Source: an uncultured Acidobacteriota bacterium
Lineage (GTDB): Bacteria; Acidobacteriota; UBA6911; RPQK01; JAJDTT01
NCBI GenBank assembly: GCA_951812665.1
Contig: CATOST010000044.1
Span: forward strand, 1 to 33,024
Length of the DNA stretch: 33,024 nt
Direction of reading: 5' to 3'
The position numbers and the translations under genes are program-made. Shown here in pieces: positions 21,508-29,701 of this stretch. Below the pieces are notes generated by a model, which searched no databases, was not told where the DNA came from, and saw nothing but the letters and a program-made list of their open reading frames with translations. The first letter of the stretch is position 1; the number at the start of each line of letters is the position of its first letter.

Positions 21508-22505
21508 GTGCCAACGATACGAGTCTTGCTGATCGCGGCTCTTCTGCTTCCCGTCCTGATCCAATGCCTGGCTCCCGAGCCCCAGGCTCAACCGCGATAT
21601 CCCTGACCAGCGAAGACGTCGATCGCTGGATGGAGGAGCTCTCCAACTGGGGCCGCTGGGGCCCCGACGACCAGTTGGGCGCCCTCAACCTGATTACGCC
21701 GGAAAAGCGAGTGCAGGCCGCCGCGCTGGTCAAGGATGGTTTCACCGTGTCGCTGTCGCGCGACGCGACCAAGGAGACGTCCATCGACAACGCCTCTCCC
21801 TATGAGCACGTCATGACCATGACCGGGGTCGACCCGGATGCCAGGTTCGCCGTCGACACCTTGTCGGTCTTGTTTCACGGTTACGCTCACACCCATCTGG
21901 ACGCCCTCTGCCACATGTTCTATCGGGGCAAGATGTACAACGGCTATTCCCAAGAGGAGGTCACCGCGGAAGGCGCCGGGCAACTGGACATTCACAAGCT
22001 CAAGAACGGCATCTTCACTCGCGGGGTCCTGTTCGACATACCGAGACTGAAGGGAGTGCCCTACCTGGAACCGGGGACACCCATCTTTCCCGAAGACTTG
22101 GAGGCTTGGGAGAAGAAGGCGGGATTCAAGGTTTCGAGTGGGGACGTGGTGTTCATTCGGACCGGCCGCTGGGCGCGGCGCGCGGCCGAGGGCCCCTGGG
22201 ATGTGACGAAGGCCTCGTCCGGGCTCCACGCCTCCTGCGCCAAGTGGCTGAAGGAGCGGGACGTTGCAATGCTGGGAAGTGAAGCCGCCAGCGACGTCCA
22301 TCCGTCCCTGGTGGAAGGGATCACGCATCCGATCCATCAGCTGGTACTGATCGCCATGGGAGTTCACATCTTCGACAGTTGCGACCTGGAGGCCTTGAGT
22401 CAGGCCGCTGCCGAACGTCAACGCTGGGAGTTTCTCCTGACCACGGCCCCGATTCCGGTGGAGGGAGGGACCGGTTCTCCCATGAATCCAATCGCGGTAT
22501 TCTGA
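21508..22505 (+). CDS. Exported cyclase-family (kynurenine formamidase-like) hydrolase, one-base frameshift
   Basis: The best start is GTG 21508, preceded by AAGGGG, giving a signal peptide (PTIRVLLIAALLLPVLIQ) with likely cleavage around APEPQAQ. After PRYP the frame stops (TGA). Adding one C to the CCC run at about 21601-21603 joins it to LTSEDVDRWMEELSNWGRWG and the catalytic domain. Alternatively, ATG 21564 in the second frame would give a leaderless 313-residue protein but has no ribosome-binding site. The metal-binding motif of cyclase/PF04199 hydrolases, HTHLDALCH (HxHxDxxxH), is intact, as are DVVFIRTGRW and GSEAASDVHPS. It probably hydrolyses an amide or lactone in the periplasm; the substrate is unknown. 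Confidence 0.82.
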
Positions 22506-22545
22506 AGCGGTACGTTTGCCCGTGACATGGAGGGATGTCTCGACG

Positions 22546-25500
22546 ATGAATAGATTCGCAAGCGGGATGCCGAAACATTTCTTGCGAGTCGTTGCACTGG
22601 CAATGATCTGCGCTGGAGCCCTAGGAGGGGCGGCGAAAAAGGCCGAGAAGACAATCAGCCCGGATGAGTTGGAGTTCTTCGAGAAACGAATCCGTCCCGT
22701 CCTGGTCGACAACTGTCAGAGTTGTCACAGCGAAACCCAGGCCATGGGGGGCCTGCGTCTCGATTATCGGGGCGGGTGGCAGGAGGGCGGCCAGACGGGA
22801 CCGGCGTTGGTCCCGGGCGATCCGGACCAGAGTCCCCTGATTCGAGCCATCCGGCACGACGGCTCTCAAACCCCGATGCCCCTGGGGGCAGCTCAACTGC
22901 CGGCCGGCACCATCGATGACTTCGAACAATGGATCCTTCTGGGGGCGCCGGACCCACGCGACGCACCCCCCGCGGCCAAGGCCGCGTATGTGGCGGACGA
23001 TTCATGGGAAGAAGTCTTCGAGAAGCGGAGCCGTTGGTGGAGTCTTCAACCGGTGGTTCGACCGCCGCTGCCTCGGGTGGAGAACGAGGGCTGGTCGGAT
23101 CTTTCCATGGACCGCTTCATCCTCGCTCAACTGGAGAAGAATGGCCTGGAGCCGGCTCCCCGGGCGGATCGGAGCGCGTTGGTCCGGCGCCTGAGTCTGG
23201 TGTTGACCGGTCTGCCTCCGACCGCCGAGCAGGTCGAGGCCTTTGTAAACGACCCGGACGATGGCGCTTATCAGCGTCTCGTGGACCGTCTGCTCGAGTC
23301 CCCCCATTTCGGCGAGCGCTGGGCGCGGCACTGGATGGACGTGGTGCGTTACAGCGACACCTACGGCTACGAGTGGGACATCCCGGCCAAGGGCGCCTGG
23401 CGATTTCGAGACTATCTGATCCGCGCCTTCAACGACGACCTGCCTTTCGACCGTCTGATCCGAGAGCAGATCGCCGGTGACATGCTGGAGCCTCCAAGAA
23501 TCAATGCCGATCAGCAGATCAACGAGTCGCTCATCGGTCCCATGTTCTACATGATGGGCGAGAAGCGTCATGGGGACAGCGTGATCTTCAACGGCGTCCA
23601 CCAGGAGATGGTGGACGACAAGATCGACGCCTTCTCCAAGGCGTTTCAGGCCATGACCGTCTCCTGCGCACGCTGTCACGACCACAAGCTGGACGCCGTC
23701 GCCCAGAAGGACTATTACGCGCTGGCCGGCGTCTTGATGAGTTCGCGCTGGGGGACCAATACGCTGGATCTCCCCGACCGCAACCGGCACGTCATCGAAG
23801 ATCTCTCGACTCTCAAGAAACGAATGCGGCGTCCGCTGGCGGACTGGTGGCTGGAGGCGTCCCATGAGATTCCGGCCTATATCCTGGCCGCACAGGCGCG
23901 CATCGACGAGGATGAAGCCGCGGGCCAACTGGCCCAAGGCTTGAAGCCCGAGCGGCTCCTGGCCTGGGAGAAGGCGCTCCGGTTCGAACCGGTCGAGGAG
24001 CCGGCCGAGAGCGAAGAGAAGGCTGAAGAAGCGGAAGAAAGGGAAGCGGCTGAGAAAGAACCCGAAGAGGAGGAGGCGGAAGACAAGCCTGCGCTGGAGG
24101 ACATTCTCTATCCCTGGCTCCAACTGCACGCCTCGGCGAAACAGGGGGGCAGCGTCGACAGCCGCTGGTCAGAGTTGGACCAGGAATATGGAACCGCCCA
24201 TCAGGGGCGCTCGCAGACCAATGCCGAGAACTTCCCGCTGATGGCCGATTTCCGGGAGGGATTGCCCGAAGGCTGGTCGGCGGATGGGGTCGGACTGCGC
24301 GACGGTCCCGTCTCCAACGGTGACTTCACGGTGTCTTTGGAGGGGACCGAAGCGGTAGACATGCTGCTTCCGGCGGGGCTGTTCACCCACGCCATCTCGC
24401 CGCGGCTCAACGGCGCTCTCCGCAGCCCCTTCCTGGAACCCACCAGTCCCCAGGTGGTCAGCCTGGAAATGAACGGCGGCGACTACAGCACCCGCCGGCT
24501 CGTGGTGGACAACGGGTTCCTGACCGAACGCGAGTGGGGATACATGGACGACGACGAGTTGCATTGGGTGTGCCATACCCAGAATGCGGCCGACAAGAGC
24601 GCCTGGCCCAAATCAGCCGTCGAGGCGGCGGAAACCCGGAACTATCTCGAGTTCACGACCAAGACCTCCAACCCTTACTTCCCACCGCGTTATGGGCTCG
24701 GCGGGTGCAGGGAGGAAGAAATCGGCAAGGACGACTGCGGGTCCCAGGACCCGAAGAGTTGGTTCGGCATCACGCGAGCGTACCTGGTCAATAAAGGCAA
24801 GGTCACAAACTACGGCGCCATCTTCGATTGCGTCGAGGCGCCGTCGGACGAATTGTCCCGGTTCCAGCCTCTCTTCTCCGGTGATCCTCCATCCAGCCTG
24901 CCGGAAGCCGCGGCGCGGTATGGCCGGTGGCTGACCGCATCCCTCCAGGACTGGGGCAACGATCGCGCCGACGAAGATGACGTCCGGTTGATCAACTGGA
25001 TGCTCCACCGCAAGCTGTTGCCCAACAACTTCGAGGAACGGAATCCGGTTGGAAACTTGGTCGCGTCCTATCGCACCGTGGAAAAACGGCTTCTGGAGCC
25101 CCAGACCATCAATGGCATGGTCGATCTGGACGCGGGCCGGGACTATCGCGTCAATATCCGGGGAGTGTACGAAGACCTGGGAGACTTGGTTCCCCGGGGA
25201 CACGTTCAGGTCCTGAGAGCGGGCCGCGACGGACATCCGCAAGGAAGCGGCCGGCTGGAGCTGGCCAATCTGGTGGCCAGCCCCGAGAATCCGCTGACCG
25301 CCCGCGTCTTCGTCAACCGAGTCTGGCAATGGGTGTTCGGAAGCGGCATCGTCTCCACGCCCAACGATTTCGGGCACTTGGGAGATCAGCCTTCTCACCC
25401 GGAACTATTGGACTACCTGGCCGACGACTTCGTTCGAAACGGCTGGTCCGTGAAGCACCTGGTCCGGACGCTGGTCTTGAGCGAGACCTTCAGGCAGTCG

Positions 25501-26142
25501 GGACAAGCCAGCACCCTGGCAATGGAGACGGATCCCTCCAACCGCCTCTGGCATCACATGCCCCTCCGCCGCCTGGATGCCGAGTCGATTCGCGATACGT
25601 TGCTGGCCGTCTCGGGACGGTTGGACCGGAGCCTCTTCGGCGAACCCATCAATCCCTTTCGAAAGATGGAAGATGCGACCAAGCGCCTCTTCTCCGGACC
25701 TCTCGACGGCGACGGGCGCCGGTCCATCTATCTCAAGATGACCGTCATGGAGCCCTCCAAATTGCTGGCGACGTTCAACCAACCGAAACCCAAGATTCCC
25801 ACCGGACGGCGGGACGTCACCAACGTTCCGGCGCAGGCCCTGGCCCTGTTGAACGACCCCTTCGTCGCGGGACAGGCGGAGTTCTGGGCCCAGGAACTGG
25901 TGACGGCGCCTCACGAATCGCCGCGCGAGAGGCTCGCCTACATGTTCAAGCGAGCCTTCAACCGGAACCCCGAGGACGAAGAATTGACCCGCTGGTCGGA
26001 AGCCGTCCACGACATCGCCGCACTCCACGAGCGGGAAGCGGCATCCGAAACAGAGCGGGACCCGGTGATGCGGTCGGCGCAGGTTTGGAAGGACACGGCT
26101 CACGCCCTGTTCAACGCGCCGGAGTTCATCTATGTGCGGTGA
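22546..26142 (+). CDS. PSD1 protein: cytochrome-type domain + DUF1549 + DUF1553
   Basis: 1198 residues from ATG 22546 with GGAGGG upstream and an N-terminal signal (FLRVVALAMICAGALGGA). Domain order: Planctomycete cytochrome-C-like domain (about 47-140) with heme-type CQSCH (57-61); DUF1549/PSCyt2 (about 185-400, FGERWARHWMDVVRYSDT and VSCARCHDHKLDAV with a second CxxCH); an acidic linker (about 482-518, mainly E/A); a long middle domain I do not recognise (about 540-880); DUF1553/PSD1 (about 900-1150, ARVFVNRVWQWVFGSG, STPNDFGHLGDQPSHPELL). These exported proteins are abundant in Planctomycetes, Verrucomicrobia and some Acidobacteria; their biochemical role is unknown, though they are linked to polysaccharide use. 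The CxxCH motifs suggest c-type heme. It is followed by an enolase-superfamily gene. Confidence 0.9.
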   Translation: MNRFASGMPKHFLRVVALAMICAGALGGAAKKAEKTISPDELEFFEKRIRPVLVDNCQSCHSETQAMGGLRLDYRGGWQEGGQTGPALVPGDPDQSPLIRAIRHDGSQTPMPLGAAQLPAGTIDDFEQWILLGAPDPRDAPPAAKAAYVADDSWEEVFEKRSRWWSLQPVVRPPLPRVENEGWSDLSMDRFILAQLEKNGLEPAPRADRSALVRRLSLVLTGLPPTAEQVEAFVNDPDDGAYQRLVDRLLESPHFGERWARHWMDVVRYSDTYGYEWDIPAKGAWRFRDYLIRAFNDDLPFDRLIREQIAGDMLEPPRINADQQINESLIGPMFYMMGEKRHGDSVIFNGVHQEMVDDKIDAFSKAFQAMTVSCARCHDHKLDAVAQKDYYALAGVLMSSRWGTNTLDLPDRNRHVIEDLSTLKKRMRRPLADWWLEASHEIPAYILAAQARIDEDEAAGQLAQGLKPERLLAWEKALRFEPVEEPAESEEKAEEAEEREAAEKEPEEEEAEDKPALEDILYPWLQLHASAKQGGSVDSRWSELDQEYGTAHQGRSQTNAENFPLMADFREGLPEGWSADGVGLRDGPVSNGDFTVSLEGTEAVDMLLPAGLFTHAISPRLNGALRSPFLEPTSPQVVSLEMNGGDYSTRRLVVDNGFLTEREWGYMDDDELHWVCHTQNAADKSAWPKSAVEAAETRNYLEFTTKTSNPYFPPRYGLGGCREEEIGKDDCGSQDPKSWFGITRAYLVNKGKVTNYGAIFDCVEAPSDELSRFQPLFSGDPPSSLPEAAARYGRWLTASLQDWGNDRADEDDVRLINWMLHRKLLPNNFEERNPVGNLVASYRTVEKRLLEPQTINGMVDLDAGRDYRVNIRGVYEDLGDLVPRGHVQVLRAGRDGHPQGSGRLELANLVASPENPLTARVFVNRVWQWVFGSGIVSTPNDFGHLGDQPSHPELLDYLADDFVRNGWSVKHLVRTLVLSETFRQSGQASTLAMETDPSNRLWHHMPLRRLDAESIRDTLLAVSGRLDRSLFGEPINPFRKMEDATKRLFSGPLDGDGRRSIYLKMTVMEPSKLLATFNQPKPKIPTGRRDVTNVPAQALALLNDPFVAGQAEFWAQELVTAPHESPRERLAYMFKRAFNRNPEDEELTRWSEAVHDIAALHEREAASETERDPVMRSAQVWKDTAHALFNAPEFIYVR

Positions 26143-26182
26143 CCCTCCGCCGCACTCCGTACCCACCCGCCAGGTCGGGACC

Positions 26183-27310
26183 ATGACGAAGATTCGCCGT
26201 GTCGACGCATATCCCCTGCGTTACCCGGAGCCCCACGACCACAACAACATCCGTTACATCACCCTGGCCCGGGTGGAAGCGCAAGGGGGAGCCGTGGGCT
26301 GGGGGGAATGCATCAGCCAGTTTCCCGAGTCGGCCGCGGCCGTCAAGACCATCATCGAAGGCGGATACGCCCCCATGTTGACCGGCGAGAACGCCCTCGA
26401 CGTGGAGCGCCTCTGGCACAAACTGCTGAATCACATCTGGTGGTACGGCCCCCAGGGCATCGCGGGCTTCGCCGTGAGCGCCGTGGACATGGCCCTCTGG
26501 GACCTGAAGGGACACCTGCTGGATCAGCCGGTGTGCCGCCTGATGGGTGGTCGGGTTGTCCCGCGGGTCGTGGCGATGGCGTCCATCCACCTGGACATGG
26601 TGGACCTGGACTGGACGCTGAACGAGTTCCAGACCTTCAAGGATCAGGGCTACCGGATCGTCAAGGGCGGTTGGGGCAGCCGGCCGGACGCCGTCTTCGG
26701 GCTCGAACATGCCAAGGACCTGGCCTTGGTTCGGGATGTCCGGGAGATCGTCGGGCCCGATTGCGAGATTGTTTTCGACGTGTTGGGAGGCCGGGTGAAA
26801 TGGAGCGCGCAGGAGGCGATTCGCCGGGTCCGTGACTTCGAAGCCTACCGGCTGCGCTGGATCGAAGAGCCGCTTCCGCCCCAGGACTATGCGGCCCACC
26901 GGCTGCTACGTGCGGGGACCCGCACACCCATCGGGACCGGTGAGCAGGAGTGGAATCCGGAAGGCTATCGCCGCCTGCTGAAACATGGCGCGGTGGACGT
27001 GGTGCAGATGGACCCGGGACGGTGCCTCGGAATCACGGGTTGCGTCAAGGTCGTGCCTCTGATCGAGGCCCAGAACATCCAGTTCTCCGCCCACACTTGG
27101 AGCAGCGCGCTGAATACGGCGGCCAGCGTTCATCTTCTCGCCAGTTCGACCCACGGGGCGGCGATGGACTTCAAGCCGCACACATCACCCATGCAGCATG
27201 AGTTGGTGAGCGATCCCTGGGTGCAGGAGGACGGTTATCTCGAGGTGCGGGAGAGCCCGGGGCTGGGGGTGACGGTGGACCAGTCCGTGGTGGAGAAGTA
27301 CGCGTTCTAG
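26183..27310 (+). CDS. Second enolase-superfamily (mandelate racemase/MLE) enzyme
   Basis: 375 residues from ATG 26183 (MTKIRRVDAY). An upstream in-frame ATG at 26132 would overlap the PSD1 gene, and neither start has a clear ribosome-binding site. Capping domain 1-125, barrel after it. Candidates: K161 (YRIVKGGWGS, a single K instead of the usual KxK), D199 (IVFDVLGG), E228/E229 (WIEEPL), E254 (GTGEQEW) and H304 (FSAHTW). The His on the seventh strand and the metal ligands fit the sugar-acid-dehydratase group (rhamnonate/galactonate dehydratase-like); substrate uncertain. It lies 40 bp after the PSD1 gene and converges with the SDR gene. It has little similarity to the enzyme at 12247-13392 beyond the shared fold. 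Confidence 0.86.
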   Translation: MTKIRRVDAYPLRYPEPHDHNNIRYITLARVEAQGGAVGWGECISQFPESAAAVKTIIEGGYAPMLTGENALDVERLWHKLLNHIWWYGPQGIAGFAVSAVDMALWDLKGHLLDQPVCRLMGGRVVPRVVAMASIHLDMVDLDWTLNEFQTFKDQGYRIVKGGWGSRPDAVFGLEHAKDLALVRDVREIVGPDCEIVFDVLGGRVKWSAQEAIRRVRDFEAYRLRWIEEPLPPQDYAAHRLLRAGTRTPIGTGEQEWNPEGYRRLLKHGAVDVVQMDPGRCLGITGCVKVVPLIEAQNIQFSAHTWSSALNTAASVHLLASSTHGAAMDFKPHTSPMQHELVSDPWVQEDGYLEVRESPGLGVTVDQSVVEKYAF

Positions 27311-27313
27311 GAG

Positions 27314-27417
27314 GGGCGGTTTTCTTGCCGCCCATTGGGAGGGAAGACGCTTCGCGGAGGGGGGACTGCCGTCCCCCCTAATCCCCCCTGGGAGCGGCGC
27401 CTGAAAGACGCCGCTCC
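27314..27417. terminator. Three consecutive G/C hairpins between converging genes
   Basis: Stems: GGGCGG/CCGCCC (27314-27319 with 27328-27333), GGGGGGAC/GTCCCCCC (27359-27366 with 27371-27378, loop TGCC) and GGAGCGGCG/CGCCGCTCC (27391-27399 with 27409-27417). They fill the gap between the converging enolase-superfamily and SDR genes, so bidirectional termination is plausible, though U-tracts are weak. The GGGGGGAC/GTCCCCCC stem matches those at 19021 and 21402. Confidence 0.5.
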
Positions 27418-27420
27418 ACC

Positions 27421-28167
27421 TTAGTACATGAACCAGCCGCCGTTGACGTCGAGGGTGGCTCCGGTGAAATAGGACGCTTCCTCCGAGGCCAGGAAGACGA
27501 CGACGGAAGCGATCTCCTCCGGATCGGCCAAACGTCCCAGGGGAATCTGGTCGACGATGGCCGCCACCTGCTCGGACGGAATCCGCATCATCTCCGTATC
27601 GACGACTCCGGGAGCGATGGCATTGACGGTGACATTGGGGGCCAATGTCCGAGCGTACGACTTCGTGATGGCGATGATGCCCGCCTTGGTGGCCGCATAG
27701 ACCGAGGAGGCGGCCACACCGCCGGTCCGGGCGCCGATGGAGCTGAGGTTCACGATCCTCCCCCAGCCCTGCCGGACCATCACCGGCGACACGGTCTGGG
27801 ATACGAAGAAGGTCCCCTTGAGGTTGATCCCGACGATCCGATCGAAATCCGCCTCGGTCACCTCCTCCAAAGGGATTCGAGGGCAGATGGCGGCATTGTT
27901 CACCAGCACGTCGATGCGCTCGTGCTTCTTGACGACTTCCTCGATGACGGCCGCGACCTCAGGGGGGCGGGAGATGTCGAGGGCGTAAGCGGCCGCCGAC
28001 CGTCCTTCCCCGGTCAACCGGTCCGCCAGGCGCCGGGCGCCTTCGAGATTGATGTCGCAGAGCAACACCGTTGCCGACTCATCGGTGACGGCCCGGGCGA
28101 TGGCCGTTCCGATTCCACCTGCGGCCCCTGTGATCAGCACCACCTTGCCGGCCAGTCTTTCGTTCAT
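27421..28167 (-). CDS. Short-chain dehydrogenase/reductase (FabG-like)
   Basis: 248 residues, ATG 28167 with GGAGG upstream. Classic SDR: cofactor motif GAAGGIG (14-20), NNA at 90-92, catalytic S142/S143, Y157 and K161 (YAATK), and PG near IAPGVVDTEMM. D38 after the second strand (LLCDIN) suggests NAD(H) preference. C-terminus (FLASEEASYFTGATLDVNGGWFMY) is typical. Several sugar-acid routes use such an SDR to oxidise a 3-deoxy-2-keto sugar acid, and enolase-superfamily enzymes are next door, but this assignment is inferred; fatty-acid FabG function is unlikely from context. It lies 22 bp downstream of the ceramidase-like gene on the same strand. Confidence 0.88.
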   Translation of the reverse strand: MNERLAGKVVLITGAAGGIGTAIARAVTDESATVLLCDINLEGARRLADRLTGEGRSAAAYALDISRPPEVAAVIEEVVKKHERIDVLVNNAAICPRIPLEEVTEADFDRIVGINLKGTFFVSQTVSPVMVRQGWGRIVNLSSIGARTGGVAASSVYAATKAGIIAITKSYARTLAPNVTVNAIAPGVVDTEMMRIPSEQVAAIVDQIPLGRLADPEEIASVVVFLASEEASYFTGATLDVNGGWFMY

Positions 28168-28189
28168 ATTTGTAATCCTCCGGTCCCGA

Positions 28190-29632
28190 TCAGGCGAGCT
28201 GCCGGATCAGGTTGGACACCCTCTCGACGACGGTCTGCTCGGTGTCCGGGCGGAACGCCACCGGCATCGAATAGCTCTGCACCAGCAGGTCCGGTACGGC
28301 ATAGCGCTCGTGAACACTCCAGCCGCCTTCGGGATAGTCTTCGGCACGAGGCAGGTAGGCGACGAGGCCGTTCGAGAACCCCAGGAACTGGGTATGCTCG
28401 AAGGGCGATCTCGCCTTGACGTCCAGCCCGGTCTGAAAGAAAGCCTCGACGCTGGCGCTGGCCAGGACGATGTCGTTGATCCGAATCGCCTGGATGAGCG
28501 TATCCAACGGCGGATTTCCCCGGTGCACGGCCTCCACCAGTTTTTCGGCCCAGTCGGTAAAGCGCATCGCCACGCTGATCTCCCAGTTCCTGGCGTCGCC
28601 GGCCCGGGCCCGGGCCAACTTCCGCTTCCACTCGTCACGAATGGCCTCCGCTTCCTCCAGCGGCGGCAGTTCCCCGAACTCCAACTGGATGATCTCGTCG
28701 ACGGCGCCCAGCCAGGTGCATGTATCTCCGTCCACCGGCTCCCACGGCCAGAACAGGATATTGGGAATAACCCCCATGGGCCGCCGCTCTGTCCCGCGCT
28801 GCAGGTTGGTGCGGATGTCGGCGGCCACCTTGACCACCTCGGCGCCCAAAATCATTCCGGTGCGGTTCTTGGTGTCCCGGCAGTCCACCTCGTAGCCGAT
28901 CCCATGGACGGGATTGACGTTTCCGCCGCAGGCCTGCAGGAAGACGGCCAGTCCGCCCAGGCTGTCTTCGACCAGGTCGCGGGCCGGACCGGGAAAATCG
29001 GAGGAGACCAGCGACGAACGGGGTCCCATGGTCACGGTGTGGCAGCCGTAGCTGAAACAGGTGGCGATGGTCCGGCCTTCCAGATCGTCGATTCTGAGGA
29101 CCCCCACGGCCGAATCGATGGGGACGCCGGGATCCTCTCCCAGCACGTCCCGGCCGTCGGGACCCGTCTCCCTCCTGTAAATACCGATATGGGCTTCACC
29201 CCATCCCGCCCCGATTCGAGCCGGCTGCAAAGACTGGTCCGCCTCCACGCACGTCTCCACCAGCCACCCGATGAGATTGTCCTGGTAGGCCCGTTGAAGC
29301 CTCATCTGCCCCGGCGAGTCGGGCAGGTAATCGGGCAGTGCCGGACCGCTGTGGGTATGGTTGAAATTGATCAGGACATGGGACGCCGGCGTCCCGACCG
29401 CCTCGCCGATGCGGCGCCGGATCTCAAGAGCGACGGGCAGAAAGATGGTGCAGATGTCGATCCCGACGATGACGACCTTGCTGGCCTGATTGGAAAGCAC
29501 CACGGCGGTCGCCGACAGATCCGATTCGACGGCCTGGAGCGGTTCGGCGAACAGCCGGATGCCCGGCCGCTTCGTTCCCAGGGGCGGGTTGATGATTCTT
29601 CGGGCGGCGCCCGCATAGAGGATGTTCGACAT
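28190..29632 (-). CDS. Neutral/alkaline non-lysosomal ceramidase-family protein
   Basis: 480 residues from ATG 29632 (MSNILYAGAARR) with GGGAG upstream; earlier in-frame starts lack support. It shows N-terminal ceramidase-family features: AGAARRIINPPLG, VVIVGIDICTIF, NFNHTHSGPALPDY (zinc HxH at 92-94), SYGCHTVTMGPRSS (histidine), VSSDFPGPA and LQACGGNVNPVHG. Unlike secreted ceramidases no signal peptide is visible, so it may be cytoplasmic or exported in another way. Such proteins are frequent in the same genomes as PSD1/DUF1501 proteins; hydrolysis of an amide-linked glycolipid-like substrate is a guess. It is followed closely by the SDR gene. Confidence 0.85.
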   Translation of the reverse strand: MSNILYAGAARRIINPPLGTKRPGIRLFAEPLQAVESDLSATAVVLSNQASKVVIVGIDICTIFLPVALEIRRRIGEAVGTPASHVLINFNHTHSGPALPDYLPDSPGQMRLQRAYQDNLIGWLVETCVEADQSLQPARIGAGWGEAHIGIYRRETGPDGRDVLGEDPGVPIDSAVGVLRIDDLEGRTIATCFSYGCHTVTMGPRSSLVSSDFPGPARDLVEDSLGGLAVFLQACGGNVNPVHGIGYEVDCRDTKNRTGMILGAEVVKVAADIRTNLQRGTERRPMGVIPNILFWPWEPVDGDTCTWLGAVDEIIQLEFGELPPLEEAEAIRDEWKRKLARARAGDARNWEISVAMRFTDWAEKLVEAVHRGNPPLDTLIQAIRINDIVLASASVEAFFQTGLDVKARSPFEHTQFLGFSNGLVAYLPRAEDYPEGGWSVHERYAVPDLLVQSYSMPVAFRPDTEQTVVERVSNLIRQLA

Positions 29633-29701
29633 TCTCAAGCTCCCATGGTCATCGCTTCGACGTCTTTTCAACAAGGACGGACAGCTCGAATCGGAAACAC
29701 T

